Assembly (NCBI RefSeq): GCF_050947875.1
Contig: NC_134568.1
Location: 203,113,729-203,177,728, forward strand
Source: Dermacentor variabilis
Lineage: Eukaryota > Arthropoda > Arachnida > Ixodida > Ixodidae
Direction: 5' to 3'
Length of the DNA: 64,000 nucleotides
Position numbers and translations under genes: made by a program. The notes below the pieces were generated by a model. It made no database searches. It was given only the letters and a program-made list of their open reading frames with translations, and was not told the origin of the DNA. Below, piece after piece: positions 43,201 through 52,813 of the stretch (position 1 is its first letter; each line of letters opens with the position of its first letter).

Positions 43201-46200
43201 CGGGTTATACGTCGTGAGCAACAGAGTACTGAATTATAGGCGATTAAAGGCCAACAAGAAAGGACGCACAAGAATCACGCAGCACCCCTTTACATTTAGA
43301 CTCGGCGCAGTGACAATCCCTGAGGCTTCTGAGGTCTGCATACTGGGTCTCGATATTCACCAATCCGGCAGTGGTGCACACTGGCTCCGTAAAACCAGAC
43401 AGAGTTCGTCAAAAACACTTCACCTTATTCGTCGCATTGCAGCAAAAGCAGCTGGAGCTCGTACTGACGTAGCTCGACAGTTGGTGCGTGCAGTCTTGCA
43501 GCCACGGATTTTATATCAAGCTCAATTTCAACGGCTGACTTTGGCACAGCTGGCACAGTTGGAGACGATTAATCGTGATGCTATGCGCACAATCACAGCA
43601 CTGCCCCGCATCACTCCGATATCAACCTTACAGGAACATGCCCAGCTCAACACAATTGCAGAGCTCATTTTTCAACGTGAAAAAGCACGTGAAATAAAAA
43701 AGCAACTTATTCCGGCTGTCGCTGCGTTGCATGCTCATTTTCACCGCGGCTCTCGGATTGACAATCAGCCCTATCCAATGCCTCCCTGGGAATTCACCAG
43801 CATCACAACTAATAAGCCAACGAGGTTACGACGCCGCGATATAACATGTATTATTGACGAACACAACATCGTCGATGCATCGTGCGTTAACACCTGCCAA
43901 GTCTATACGGATGCTGCCATTCTCCCAGACGGCGGAAGGACATCATTCCTGAGTACTACGCATAATTTCATCAGCGGCCACCAGCGCTATTTATCTACAG
44001 AAGCCAGCGCTCTAGTAATGGAACTTCAAGCCATCCACGACGCTGTGCAAGATGCGACATCTAAGCTGCCTACCATCAAGCAACTAGATATCTTCACTGA
44101 TTCTTTAGCGGCTATTCAGGAACTCAAGAAGGTTGATAAGGCGATGGAAATCTGCGAGACAATACACCCTATGAATAGTAAGACATCTACTTGCGTCAAG
44201 GTACACTGGATTCAAGGCCATTCAGCGAACCCTCACAACATTGCTGCTGACCAGCAGGCACACTGCCCTCCTAATCCTGATCCTCCACCTATTCCCCTCC
44301 CACCCCAACCCCGTAACTCGCTGCGAGCCCGTAAAAAATGTTCTCCGGCAGGACACACGCGCTCTTATCCCACCGTGTGTCTGCTCCCTCCCCCTTCACC
44401 TTACTAGGGCGGAGGAAGTTGTGCTTAGGAGGCTTCGGGCCGGGGTGGCCCTTACACCGGCTGTTGTCTCAAGGTGGAACTGGTCGCATTTACCACTGGG
44501 TGCTACGTGTCCATACTGCTCCGTTCCTGTGGTGGAATCAGATGCATACCACCTAATATGGACATGTACGGGTTTACAATCTGAACGCTCGCGTCTCCTA
44601 CTGGAAGCCGGCCTCCGCTACAGTGTGACAACCAGCTATGACCGCTGGATACACGACAACAGATTCCACAAAACAATGCTCCAATTCATACACAACACAG
44701 GCCTCACAGCACACATATAATACACATATACAGTCCAAGAATTATGCCTTAAGGGCAAGCCTTATCGCAAAAAAAAAAAATATTTTGTTGCACAAAATTT
44801 CACTTTATGGCATTCGAGGCATTTCGTTAGGCCCGATTCGAATTTTCGGGGATTCGGGGTCTCCGCGTTAATTTTAACCATCTGGGGTTATTTAACGTGC
44901 ACCCAATGCGCGGTACACGAGCCAATTCAATCACTGCGCTGGAACACCATTCCTACTCGCCGGATTTAGTCCCCCGTAGGTCATGGCCAGGGTGTCGGAA
45001 CGAAATGTATTTCGTTCTGGTTTTGGTTTCGTTCCACTGAAAAAAAGTTCCGTTCCAGTTCTGCTCCGGAACGAAAAAAAAATTATCCATAATGGTTCCT
45101 AACGGTTTTGGTTCGCATGCAAAAATTTTCGAAGCTAAGTACGATAAGACATAGCATTTATTTTTCCCAATAAGTGAATTACCAATTCTGAGATCATGCT
45201 CAATGCTTTGAGACAAGGTACTGGTCTCAGAAACAGCCCGTTATCGAGTCTACTCTCCGAAATGAGCGGCCGCCGTTCCGATAAAACAAACTTGAGCTAA
45301 CATTAAACGAACGATAAAACTTCGGAAACAAAGCATTGTCCCCGTAGAAGCCGAAACGATAAGCTCTTCAGTGCGCAAGCCCTGGGTTTTGCTGCGATGC
45401 CGATCTGCTGGTGCACCGAGCGGCAAGCTTAGATCTGAGGAACGCTCGACCGCCTATCGTTCGCATTATCCGTGCCTGAGGAACGCGCTTGCACTGACGT
45501 TGCCTGACGTCGGTTGTGCCGCATTGCCGACTTTCCCCTCGAACCTAAAACCTGTAAAGAATACTTCAGTTTCACTCCAAAACAAAACAACGTTTCGGTT
45601 AAGTTTCCGTTCCGCTGAAAAAAAAAATTGTTTTCGCTTTTATTTTCGTTCAGTTCACACAAACTGGTCATGGCGTGTTTTGTCAGGCAAAACGTGCCGT
45701 CTCAGTATCGGCCGCGACTGGCCACAAAATTCAGTCATGGTTTAGTTAATTTCGCGCTTTCTGTCACAGGGTGTTTCCGTTGATACGTTAGTGGGGCTGC
45801 CTTTTCTGCCCTCCCGGCGCGCTCGGTTTCGATATTGCGTGGATTGAGCGTTCAAAATCGGTTTGTCGAATTAGCTGCAAATTTCAAAATTTGTAAAAAA
45901 TTGGGGCGCATTAAAATGTGGCGGTTCAAGTTTGTGATTTAAAGAAACGCCCCTGAAGTTCTAAACAGAGATAGATTTTTCGTCAATCTTCTGAAACGTT
46001 ATTAGCGGCAAAGTATTTTCGCCTCACCGAGGAACTCATCTGTGAAGAGTTGTTCGCTGCGCTCAGTCTTACCTGTTTAAAGACAATAGACCAAATACCT
46101 TGTGTAATTTCATGCGACATTATGCCGCGTGGCAACACAAGTCAACAAAAAAACAAAAATCTGAGCCATTCCACTCTGAAGGTGCATGATCAGCGGAGCT

Positions 46201-48303
46201 GTAGATATGGTGATAAATATGAATATATGGACGGCTGAATACTAAGTGGGGTGATGAAATTATGAAATTCGCAGGCGCTAGTTGGAATCTGTTGGCGCAG
46301 GATATGGGTAATTGGAGATCGCAGGGAGAGGCCTTCGTCCTGCAGTGTAGATAAAATAGGCTGATGTTGATAAATATCTTGATTGAAAATAACATACCAC
46401 AATCAATTTCGTTTTTTCAATTTTTTTTGTTTTATGAAATTGCATACTCATAGCTTTTCTTTATTTTTAACTTTCTTTTGTTTGCTTTCTTTAGATTTAT
46501 TTGGTCACCAACGGGACTGTCGCTTTATGACCGCTATGATATACGGCCAGTGGCTCTGTGGCGACACTGGAAAGGTTCTCGGCCAATGCGAGGCATATAT
46601 ACCGCACCGATGACGCGTCGTGTGCACACTGATGTTTGTGTAACATTGAATGCCGAACCTGTCGAAGAGAAAAGACACGAAACATTTTCCGTCTGGCCGA
46701 GACACGTCTATGTTGAAATGACCTCCAATTACGATGGAAGTGGAGTCGGTAGGCGTGATCCAACCAAGGGTGCATAGGCTTGGCGTTTGCTGCACAATGT
46801 TCGTCCGATTACGCGCCGCCCGCCGTCGCCGCGCACATTCCCGCTTCTGTTCACGACGGTGTTCTTCGAAGGCGCGCTGTTCTTTCGCATTGCTCACCGC
46901 ACGCGGCCTACCCATTATTGCACGGGTGGAAGGGAACTGAGATAAGGTTACGTGGTCTGCCTATAGAGCCCGAGACGTCAAACCGCAATCCATACCAAGC
47001 AGTGTCTACTCTGGTTTTACTTCTATTAAGATAGTTTTTTATCACAACGCCTTTTTACATTTCTCTCGATTAAACGCAGCTGGGACATATACCTGGCGAT
47101 ACGCTTTTGCTGGATCTCTTTAACTCTCGGGCGGCTGCCATCTTTCTTGCTTACGCACACAAACAGCCAGAACCTAACGTACAACAGCTCCGCTGTAAAA
47201 ATGCCTCATGAAGTCTGTCAGCTCAACACACAGGTTAGTCTAACACGATAGAACAATGAGCGAGCGACGACGGGGCAGCCTAACCAGCGTGACAAAAACC
47301 ATTTTATAGCAGCCGGATGAACTGCGAGCATGGTTCGCCCCTCCGTTGAGATGCACTTTCTGATAACGAAGTTGCCAAGAATCCTGCTGTCCTACTTGTC
47401 CTGCTACATAAAAAATTTTGATGCCGCCGTGCATTATTCCACTGTTGAGTGGAGTCGAGGTTACGCTGTACGACCGCTTCTTGTCGGTCACCAATGCGTC
47501 ACTTTTTGTTTTAAGTGTACCACGCTTTTATAGGCAGATTCGGTTACGTACACAGCTGTTCGGCATAAAGCAGACAAGCCGGTACAGTGCACGCGAACAG
47601 AGGCGAAGCGCGCAATCACAGCCGAAGTGACGCAGTGAACGCCTTAATGGTGCTTGCACCATTAGCGCTTACAAAATGTGGTCCAGCGTAACTCAGGTTT
47701 CAAATGGAGCTAAAGTGGCCAAATGAAACTACATGATGGAACTTGCAAAATAACCCAGCCGTACCATTGTCCTTGCTCATATATGCATATGTGAATACGT
47801 TCATTACTGGTCTTCGTTTCCACAGGTGGAACTTGTTTTTGCTTTCTAGAACGGGCTATTCGGTGGCACCTTTTATGTTTGAAGATATGGGGGCGTGGGC
47901 AGCTGTATTCTACAGCGAAACAGGGTGCGTCTTATGCATTCACTGAATGCACAGAACCTCCCGTGTAGGTGCGACCAACACGGAAGTTTTACCGCCGACA
48001 TAAGTGACATCAGCGCAAGACTGCCGTGCAAGCAAGCGCAGGTTAGAAGGTAGCCTCAGAATAAACGCTTAGCTATAAAACTACGCGTCGACGGCAACAC
48101 GACGAGCGGAAGGGTGTGTACTCACCAACGTTATCCACTGCGTCGATTATCGTGTCAATCATCTTCGGTTGCTTTTTCATGGCAAGTTTTGCTCCGCTGC
48201 TTTCTTTTGACAATGGCTTCCGCTCGCTCGAGTTCGACGATGATCCATCACTTTCAGAATGCTCGGAATCCGAGAAATGGGCTTGCTTGGCTCGCTTCGC
48301 CAT
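29942..48303 (-). CDS. Linker histone H1-like gene, three exons
   Basis: Exons on the minus strand: 48303-48126, 34317-34270 and 31239-29942. All junctions are GT-AG and phase 1, and total coding length is 1524 nt (507 residues plus stop). The start ATG at 48303 begins MAKRAKQAHFSDSEHSESDG. The H15 winged-helix domain is spread over all three exons: helix 1 in PKMIDTIIDAVDNV, helix 2 in the micro-exon (GATPMYIKKFILG), and helix 3 plus wing in KYPEMDTQLFKARFKRTFMK and ENHVLVRTKATEHAEGMTG. The tail is unusual: 14-15 copies of a GEAKAKKAAP-like decapeptide, then about eight acidic GDDVGERSSE/GEEADERSSE units, then a basic end (RPRPARRGKK). H1 proteins bind linker DNA at the nucleosome dyad and compact chromatin. 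Introns and a poly(A) signal argue for a replication-independent variant. Intron 1 is packed with transposons. Confidence 0.85.
30271..30510 (-). repeat. Acidic 30-bp coding minisatellite
   Basis: Eight 30-bp units encoding EGDDVGERSS (five) or EGEEADERSS (three). Within each subtype units are almost identical at DNA level, indicating recent unequal exchange or slippage. Confidence 0.95.
30537..30990 (-). repeat. Basic 30-bp coding minisatellite
   Basis: Fourteen to fifteen 30-bp units encoding GEAKAKKAAP, with GEAKAKKAAA at one edge. Units are nearly identical. No spacers are present, so this is not a CRISPR array. Confidence 0.95.
31335..31565 (-). mobile_element. Diverged tRNA-derived SINE in intron 2
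   Basis: Minus strand: head near 31540-31562 (GAGGTGGCTCAGTGGCTTGG type) and B box near 31502 (GGGTTTGATTCCC). Body blocks are recognisable but with many changes. Confidence 0.75.
31566..34269. other. H1-like gene intron 2, remainder
   Basis: AT-rich intron sequence. An imperfect hairpin with ACACCCATTT/AAATGGGTG arms lies near 32560-32595. No genes seen. Confidence 0.5.
33585..33720 (+). mobile_element. Decayed tRNA-Thr-derived repeat
   Basis: Shares GCACGCGTAATGCG, CACCTGCGGCAAGTTTTTT and TCCACTTTCATTTC with the 25.66-kb copy. The 5' half of the tRNA part is lost. Confidence 0.6.
34270..34317 (-). CDS. H1-like gene, 48-nt micro-exon
   Basis: Acceptor TTCCTGATTCTTGCAG before 34317, donor GTGAGCTTCC after 34270. 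Phase 1 at both ends, 16 codons, reading DDRKGATPMYIKKFIL with the codons at both junctions completed from exons 1 and 3. It supplies the helix 1-helix 2 turn and helix 2, which exons 1 and 3 alone would lack. Too short for ordinary ORF detection. Confidence 0.85.
34318..35056. other. H1-like gene intron 1, 3' end
   Basis: AT-rich, ends in the pyrimidine-rich acceptor of the micro-exon. No gene or repeat with clear hallmarks. Confidence 0.5.
35065..36054. mobile_element. Non-autonomous hAT element carrying a LINE fragment
   Basis: 990 bp flanked by a perfect 8-bp duplication AGCTCGCA (35057-35064 and 36055-36062), the hAT hallmark. Ends are inverted: TAGAGCACTGCACTGGCC and TAACACTGCACGGGCC. 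Subterminal regions (35090-35240 and 35935-36045) are dense in CCCGGCCCGA-type motifs in opposite orientation, possible transposase sites. The centre contains a LINE 3' fragment and no transposase. Confidence 0.85.
35590..35930 (+). pseudogene. LINE 3'-end fragment inside the hAT element
   Basis: Plus strand reads PLCRSCGELATLNHIILDCE, the CCHC-like finger near the end of tick LINE ORF2. After a few stops it continues WEAVLRSSSLDTQLQAI then LAEEVTIKHRLTAICPAWRN. It was captured by, or inserted into, the hAT element. Confidence 0.65.
36063..36660. other. Intron 1 stretch between hAT and LINE
   Basis: No gene. A B-box-like GTGGGTTCGAGTGCC occurs at about 36525, not enough to call a SINE. Confidence 0.4.
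36780..40320 (-). pseudogene. LINE ORF2 (endonuclease, RT, RNase H)
   Basis: Start MTFIIHWNCRGLLHNLGDIK at 40320. Endonuclease blocks follow: FCLQETNL, GGIAIVLQ, LIAGDFNAHNILWGS. RT pieces: WWTNECVQ linker region (39470), DNHQCGYKKGCSTTDIVRL (about 38700), DDLQIVCRA (about 38330, YxDD box), and LDYGSIIYGSA (about 37940). RNase H: EFYTDGSKT (37460), YTAEVYAIW, and GIPGNEAADRC (about 37145). The C-terminus is KPVIGEWKPCTHQQRFYDVI. Dozens of stops and frameshifts. Confidence 0.8.
40423..41450 (-). pseudogene. LINE ORF1 (nucleic-acid-binding, CCHC)
   Basis: Fragments in order: LSDELLEGFQEQNVTKVQRI, then TKHVILTFGTSVMPTSLDAGYV, then PNLRRCFKCQWFGHGSQSCRG with two further knuckles (CAKCSSNDHQTDNC and CVNCKGDHPAYSRSC). 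After a frameshift comes a Ser/Pro/Thr-rich tail (40423-40773). This is the Gag-like RNA-binding protein of these LINEs. Several stops occur between 41100 and 41450. Confidence 0.75.
42270..42725 (-). pseudogene. LINE RNase H fragment
   Basis: Minus strand: SMEFHTDASKTKSWVFAAAV (RNase H start), a degraded middle, then FSDCLSVARALRTMKPLNKN (third acidic motif region). A second, truncated LINE copy upstream of the full one. Confidence 0.65.
42785..43010 (-). mobile_element. Diverged tRNA-derived SINE
   Basis: Head GCTCAGTGGCTGTGGCGTC near 42985-43003 and body GTGTATTTGATTATAGGTG... in minus orientation. The 3' end is near 42785. One of the more divergent copies. Confidence 0.65.
43090..44780 (+). 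mobile_element. 5'-truncated LINE with RNase H and poly(A)
   Basis: Starts inside the RT thumb just after the catalytic box, ends with a poly(A) tract at 44769-44780. Opposite orientation to the H1-like gene. No target duplication could be fixed. Confidence 0.8.
43142..44718 (+). pseudogene. LINE RT thumb, RNase H and C-terminal zinc finger
   Basis: RT thumb (FRLGAVTIPEASEVCILGLD, then LIRRIAAKAAGARTD). RNase H motifs are VYTDAAILPDG, STEASALVMELQAIHDA, IFTDSLAAIQEL and WIQGHSANPHNIAADQQAH, so all four acidic/His positions are present. One slip in the A-tract near 44332-44337 shifts the frame. The tail then reads LRRLRAGVALTPAVVSRWNW and CPYCSVPVVESDAYHLIWTC, ending at 44718. Otherwise well preserved. 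Confidence 0.8.
44850..44965 (-). mobile_element. SINE 3' fragment
   Basis: Minus strand shows the CGTGCATTGGGTGCACGTTAA and CCAGATGGTTAAAATTAACG blocks of the tick SINE body. Head and tail are missing. Confidence 0.6.
44988..45666. mobile_element. Non-autonomous hAT element
   Basis: 679 bp, flanked by a perfect 8-bp duplication GTCATGGC (44980-44987 and 45667-45674). Ends CAGGGTGTCGGAACGAAA and, inverted, CAGTTTGTGTGAACTGAACG. Subterminal GTTCCG/CGGAAC motifs recur at both sides. No transposase frame. Confidence 0.85.
45675..46242. other. Intron 1 stretch with a CACAGGGTGTTTCC end
   Basis: CACAGGGTGTTTCC at 45768-45781 resembles the terminus of the DNA transposon at 24.49 kb and may mark a remnant of that family extending right. 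No gene. Confidence 0.4.
46243..46365 (+). pseudogene. RTE-type LINE 3' end fragment
   Basis: Plus strand reads WGDEIMKFAGASWNLLAQDM then NWRSQGEAFVLQCR and stops, followed by a decayed TGATG tail. It matches the last 35 residues of the RTE LINE at 1008-3153 (WADEIKTFAGTTWPQL ... GEAFALQWA). Confidence 0.8.
46505..46915 (-). pseudogene. Basic GRPR-start frame with endonuclease-like end
   Basis: 136-codon frame: MGRPRAVSNAKEQRAFEEHR, an Arg-rich region, then SIVIGGHFNIDVSRPDG and TTRHRCGIY. The (G)DFNID-like box and the TTRH box resemble endonuclease/exonuclease/phosphatase-fold proteins, here with His for Asp. It is probably one copy of a repetitive tick gene, internally deleted. Function unknown. 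Confidence 0.4.
46916..48125. other. H1-like gene intron 1, 5' end
   Basis: No recognisable gene or element. Begins (on the minus strand) at the donor 48125. Confidence 0.45.
48126..48303 (-). CDS. H1-like gene, exon 1
   Basis: 178 nt, Ser/Asp/Lys-rich N-terminus followed by helix 1 of the H15 domain. Ends GATAACGTTG before the donor GTGAGTACAC (intron from 48125). The ATG at 48303 is preferred over the in-frame upstream GTG. An out-of-frame ATG lies upstream near 48353. Confidence 0.85.
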
Positions 48304-49569
48304 CGCCACCTGCGTCCGCTACAGCATAATTCGCTTCTCTTCAGCACGAGCATGTTACACAAGACAAAAACAGCCGAAACAGTCCCTTAACGTAGCACTT
48401 AAATTACCGCTAAGTTACATTCATGGAAATTTCGAAACCCAAACAATCTTAATCGCGACGCCGTTCAGCTATGTGCACAACACACTTACCAGACCACGCA
48501 ATTTTAGCGGAAGAAAATTCATTCGTAATTATAGAATACATTTAGACACAGTAATATTTTTGTGCCCTTGCTTTTGCAGTCATTCAAAGAAGGAAGTAAC
48601 GGCCAAAGTAGCAGGTCGGTCTCTATAGCTAGGAGGCGTTTGTAAAAAGTTCCTTCGCTCACGACTTTATCTTCGGCCCACTTTCAACGCAATTTCTTTA
48701 CTTCTATTGCGGAGCTTCATCGCAGAAAGTAAAAACGCCACTTACGCGTGTGCAGAATCGCTTGTTAATAGCCACAGGCACGCTTTTCAACTACAGTCAC
48801 GACTAAAGCAAACAGTTAAGCCTAACACTGATCACCAAGACCTATCGGCAGGCTCGGTTTGCCACTAATATTGCAGTTCGCTTCGGGCCTTCCGTGAGAA
48901 AACAGCACCAGCGCAATAGTGGCGTCAGCCTCCGGTTTCTCGGACAACAGCGACACACCACTTAGGCGCCCTCTTTCTAGCTGCATAGCATAGCATGACA
49001 TGCACATTTTGCATATGATCAACACGTTCTTGATAAGAGTTCCGTACCTTTTGAGCCATGACGTCAAGCGTAAAAGTAGAGAGCCTTTGAACATCGTGGT
49101 TTAAAAAGAAAAAGATGATTGGGGGGGGGGGGGGTGCTAAAGGTCGGCAATGTCCTCTGCTTTTGAAATGTATGGGCTCCCGGATGCCATCTTGACGTCA
49201 CGGCTCAAAGCACGCTGACCTGCTGTTGCCTGGGCCGTGCTACCAGGGAGAGGGGGCGCAGAGGGGGCAACAGAAGATATCAGATTCTAAACAGTATATT
49301 ATTTCCTAAAGTTGCCATCTTACACGTGCCTTATCAGAGAAGCGGTGGAAACGTAGACATGTGACTTCAAGAAGCGCGTCTCAGTCTTATTAGCGCCTGA
49401 ATAGTGCGAGCCGCGGAGCAAGAATGTTTCGCGGGGGACACCAATACTCAATTTTTGCAACTCCAAAAGGACATTGTGCCAGGCTACAGGTAGAAAGATT
49501 ATTCAATGGATGCTGAAAATGTCTTCCTGACCATGCGCCTAGCATGCTACTCCAGATGATGCGGGCTAC
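48304..49569. other. Upstream region of the H1-like gene
   Basis: The promoter should lie here. No clear TATA box was found near the start codon. The sequence before the ATG, CGGACGCAG then GTGGCG, could be a 5'-UTR splice acceptor. A 12-13-G run occurs at about 49120-49132. Confidence 0.35.
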
Positions 49570-49785
49570 GTATGAAATGACATTGCGCTGCTAAGCACGA
49601 GGTCGCGAGATCACATACAGGCCGCGCCTGCTTTATTTCGATGTGGGTGAAATGCTAAATGCGCGCGTGTGCCGTGCATTGGGTGCAAGTTAAAATACCG
49701 TAGGTGGTCAAATTTATCCGAAGCCCCCAACTACGGCGTGCCTCATAATCATATCGTGGTTTCGGCACGTAAAACCCACTTTATT
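49570..49785 (+). mobile_element. tRNA-derived SINE, head decayed
   Basis: CTGCTAAGCACGAGGTCGCGAG, then TTTCGATGTGGGTGAAATG, GTGCCGTGCATTGGGTGC, GGTGGTCAAATTTATCCG, GGCGTGCCTCATAATCATAT and GGCACGTAAAACCCA in order. The A-box part is damaged. Confidence 0.8.
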
Positions 49786-52499
49786 TTTTATATGAAAGGA
49801 CGGATCCCTAAATCCGCACACAGTAACAAGTAATTACAGTGCCTGATAGAGGCAAATGTCCCGGACGGAGGCCAAGAGCGCCTGTGTTGCTCGTTGCTCC
49901 AAGATGCAATCCGTACAATTACATGGTGCAACTCGAAGGAGCTGCCCCGTAAATTCACAGCAAATCTGTTGGACTAAATAGCTAAACATACTCATTGCTG
50001 TCATTATAGTGCGAAAATAAAACACACACAAATGCACGTTTGTCTCATCCGTGCGATCTAATTACAGAAATGTTAAAGCTGTTCCCTACACGTGTCGTCG
50101 GCCACAGGAGACACATCGTAAATTGCAGGACGAATCCAGAGGTCACACAGACACAGCGCAGACCTAAGGCCATTTCACCAGCAAGGGAGGACATGTGGGT
50201 AAATGGAGAGGCTGGAAGCAGTCTCCTTCCGGCAATAGACTCCATTTCACTCATAAGAAATATATACTTGCTTAAATAAATTAAAATTTCGACAAATCAT
50301 AAAACGGACGCTTTAACACGGCTCACATTTCGGAACATTTGCGCTTAGCATATGCGTCTCTGCAATGAGTAGCGGTGTCACAATCGACGATAAGCACAGG
50401 CAAAAATCCAACTACTATAGTAGCTTGCATCTCAAAAGAAAGTAACTACAATCGATGTTCTTTGACTACAAAGCAAAATAGGTGATGGCTGAACATACAC
50501 CACATTCTTTGACTCAGGCACCCCCGTTTAGAGCGGGTGCACCTAATTTCGACCCTAGTCGCCACCTGTTGGCGCGCACTGCACAAGAGCTGCGGATTAA
50601 TGAAGGAGCTGGTGACAAGAAAGCCATGAAGAGTGAACGCCGGCAACACACATGCGAAATAACAAGCTGAGCACTGTCGCCCTATCTCTTTATCAATTCG
50701 TTCTTCCAATTCCTGCAGTCACCGGCAAAATATGGCTTCCACTTCAAGAGACGCAAGTTCTTGTCTATATGCTCTTGAACGTGAGCTATGTCTTACAGCT
50801 TTAAAGCGAAGCTTTCTTTGCCTACCCAACCCCCAACGCCGTGTTGGGTGTACTGCTGCTGGCTGCTGAATTGGTCAGTCGTTATCTCGCCGGATATATT
50901 AAAGCGATTAGAATTCTTTGGCTACATCACGCAGTTTTTGCTCTGCGACCATCTGGGTCTGGCTGTCTTTCCCGTGCTCTTTAGTAAAAAAGTCGAACCT
51001 TTACCATTTCTCCAGTTCTGAGCGTAACTGAACCTACGTCACACGGGTTCCTCAAACACAGCAGCCAGGCGCTTTATCGAGCTGCGGCATGAAAGCACTG
51101 GGTATTTGCCGCTCTTCAATGCATGGGTATAAGTGCCGCTCTATTGGGTATGTGACCTGCGAAGGAACAATTCTCAGCGTTTGCACGCACCGGCGCGCCA
51201 CGCATCTCAGAAACCACGCGCGGACTTCAGGACAGCGCGTGGTTTCTCACGGCGTGAGAAACCACGCGCTGACGGCGTGACGGCGTGACGTGACATGAGG
51301 GATCACGTGAACACAGCGGCCGCGTCGGCTGCTTCGGAAACGCCGAAGCGAGCTGAAAACGAAAGTTTAAAGTCCCTCCTTTGCCGCGGTTCTGATTAAG
51401 TGGTGAGGCCTTACCGCCTTGGGTGTCTGCTTGACAACATTTGAAAGTACTATAATATGTATTGGCTGCCTTTGGAGGCGTGCAGCATGGTAGGCTACTG
51501 CTCGGTGCCGTAGTGCCGGATGTATGCAACGGAGCCCGGTGCCAGCATTATTCACACGTAGCCGCAGGGCAAGGAGCTGCGTGAAGCTTGGCTGGCGAAA
51601 CTTAGAAACGGCAGACAGCCATCGGCAAGAACTCGAGTATGCAGCAAGCACAGACGCGAGGAATATTTCTGCTACGGCGCCGGGACTGCGCGATGTTTGG
51701 TGAGTATCAGAAAACACGCACTGAGACGCTCGCCCACGCCCGCTAATGTCATGACGCTTTATTAGGTCTGTTAACTTGTTGATACTAGATTCTGGCAAGT
51801 TCACAAGCATAGGAAGGGAGCGGTAAGAAGCGCATTAAAAGAAGGCATGGCATACGGTCATGTTTGTGTTATGATTTAATGCACTGGATTAGGAAAAAGA
51901 AGCAGAAGGAAATCGCACGCTGAGAAGACCGATAAACATACAGTGCGACGCAACTTGAGAAATAATATTGAAATGTCCAAGAATATAGAAGACGAGAAAA
52001 GGCTGAATCGTCACGACGGCACATAACAGTCGCCCGTCGAAGTCTTTACAACGACATTATTTTTGAACAGTTCTGATAACGTCCACACAACAGTGGTTGC
52101 TAATGTGCTGTCAAATGCTCATATGCTGCGGCCTGAAGCTAACGACATGGTGCGAAAACGCGTTCATAGCGAAAGCAAAACATTGTGCGTGGACATGCAT
52201 GCAGACGCGCAGTCGGTCGCTGCGAACCCGTGCGATCGCTGCATTGAGGCTTCATTCTGTTATGCTCCATTTGGTTATACAGACAGCCCACTATAAGAAC
52301 ATATTTCACATAGTTTACTCTCAGCGTGTGCCTACCTTTCACGCAAGAAGCCGGTTCGGGAGACTCCATCGCGGCGACCGCGCGCAGTGGTGTTCACTGT
52401 ACGTATTCGGTAAAAAGATAGCGTCTGTAAACGATTCTGTGCTTTCAGTTTACCCAAAATTACTATATCGACAGTCAAGAACTTCCCTCGTTTTGAGAG
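49786..52499. other. Gene-free stretch
   Basis: No coding region or element with clear boundaries. Bases 51164-51215 share CTCAG.GTTTGCACGCAC and GAAACCACGCGCGG with 57883-57940, an undefined dispersed repeat. A perfect palindrome is listed separately. Confidence 0.4.
51233..51271. repeat. Perfect 18-bp palindrome
   Basis: CAGCGCGTGGTTTCTCAC, spacer GGC, then the exact reverse complement. It would form a strong hairpin. It extends a GAAACCACGCGC motif that also stands alone at 51210. Confidence 0.9.
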
Positions 52500-52501
52500 T
52501 A

Positions 52502-52811
52502 CACTCTTAGGCAAAGTTACACCCTTTGGCTTGCCCCTTCTGCCACACAACAATAATCGCTATCTGCCTTGATGCGTTTCCTTTCTTTAACGCTGCGAGC
52601 CCGGTACTTTCCAGTAACGAACGGCACGCGCGTTATCAGCATAGAACAGTTTACACCCTTTGGAGTGCCCCTTCTGATAATGCGCGTGCCGTTCTTTACT
52701 GGAAAGTTCCGGGCTCGCAGCGATAAAGAAAGGAAGCGCATCAAGGCAGATGACGATTATCGTTGTGTGGCAGAAGGGGCAAGCCAAAGGGTGTAACTTT
52801 GCCTAAGAGTG
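52502..52811. mobile_element. Palindromic MITE, TA-flanked
   Basis: 310 bp, ends CACTCTTAGGCAAAGTTACACC in both orientations, TA at 52500-52501 and 52812-52813. Arms of about 140 bp are nearly perfect inverted repeats. Same family as 26149-26406 but longer and better preserved, so younger. Non-coding. Confidence 0.9.
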
Positions 52812-52813
52812 TA

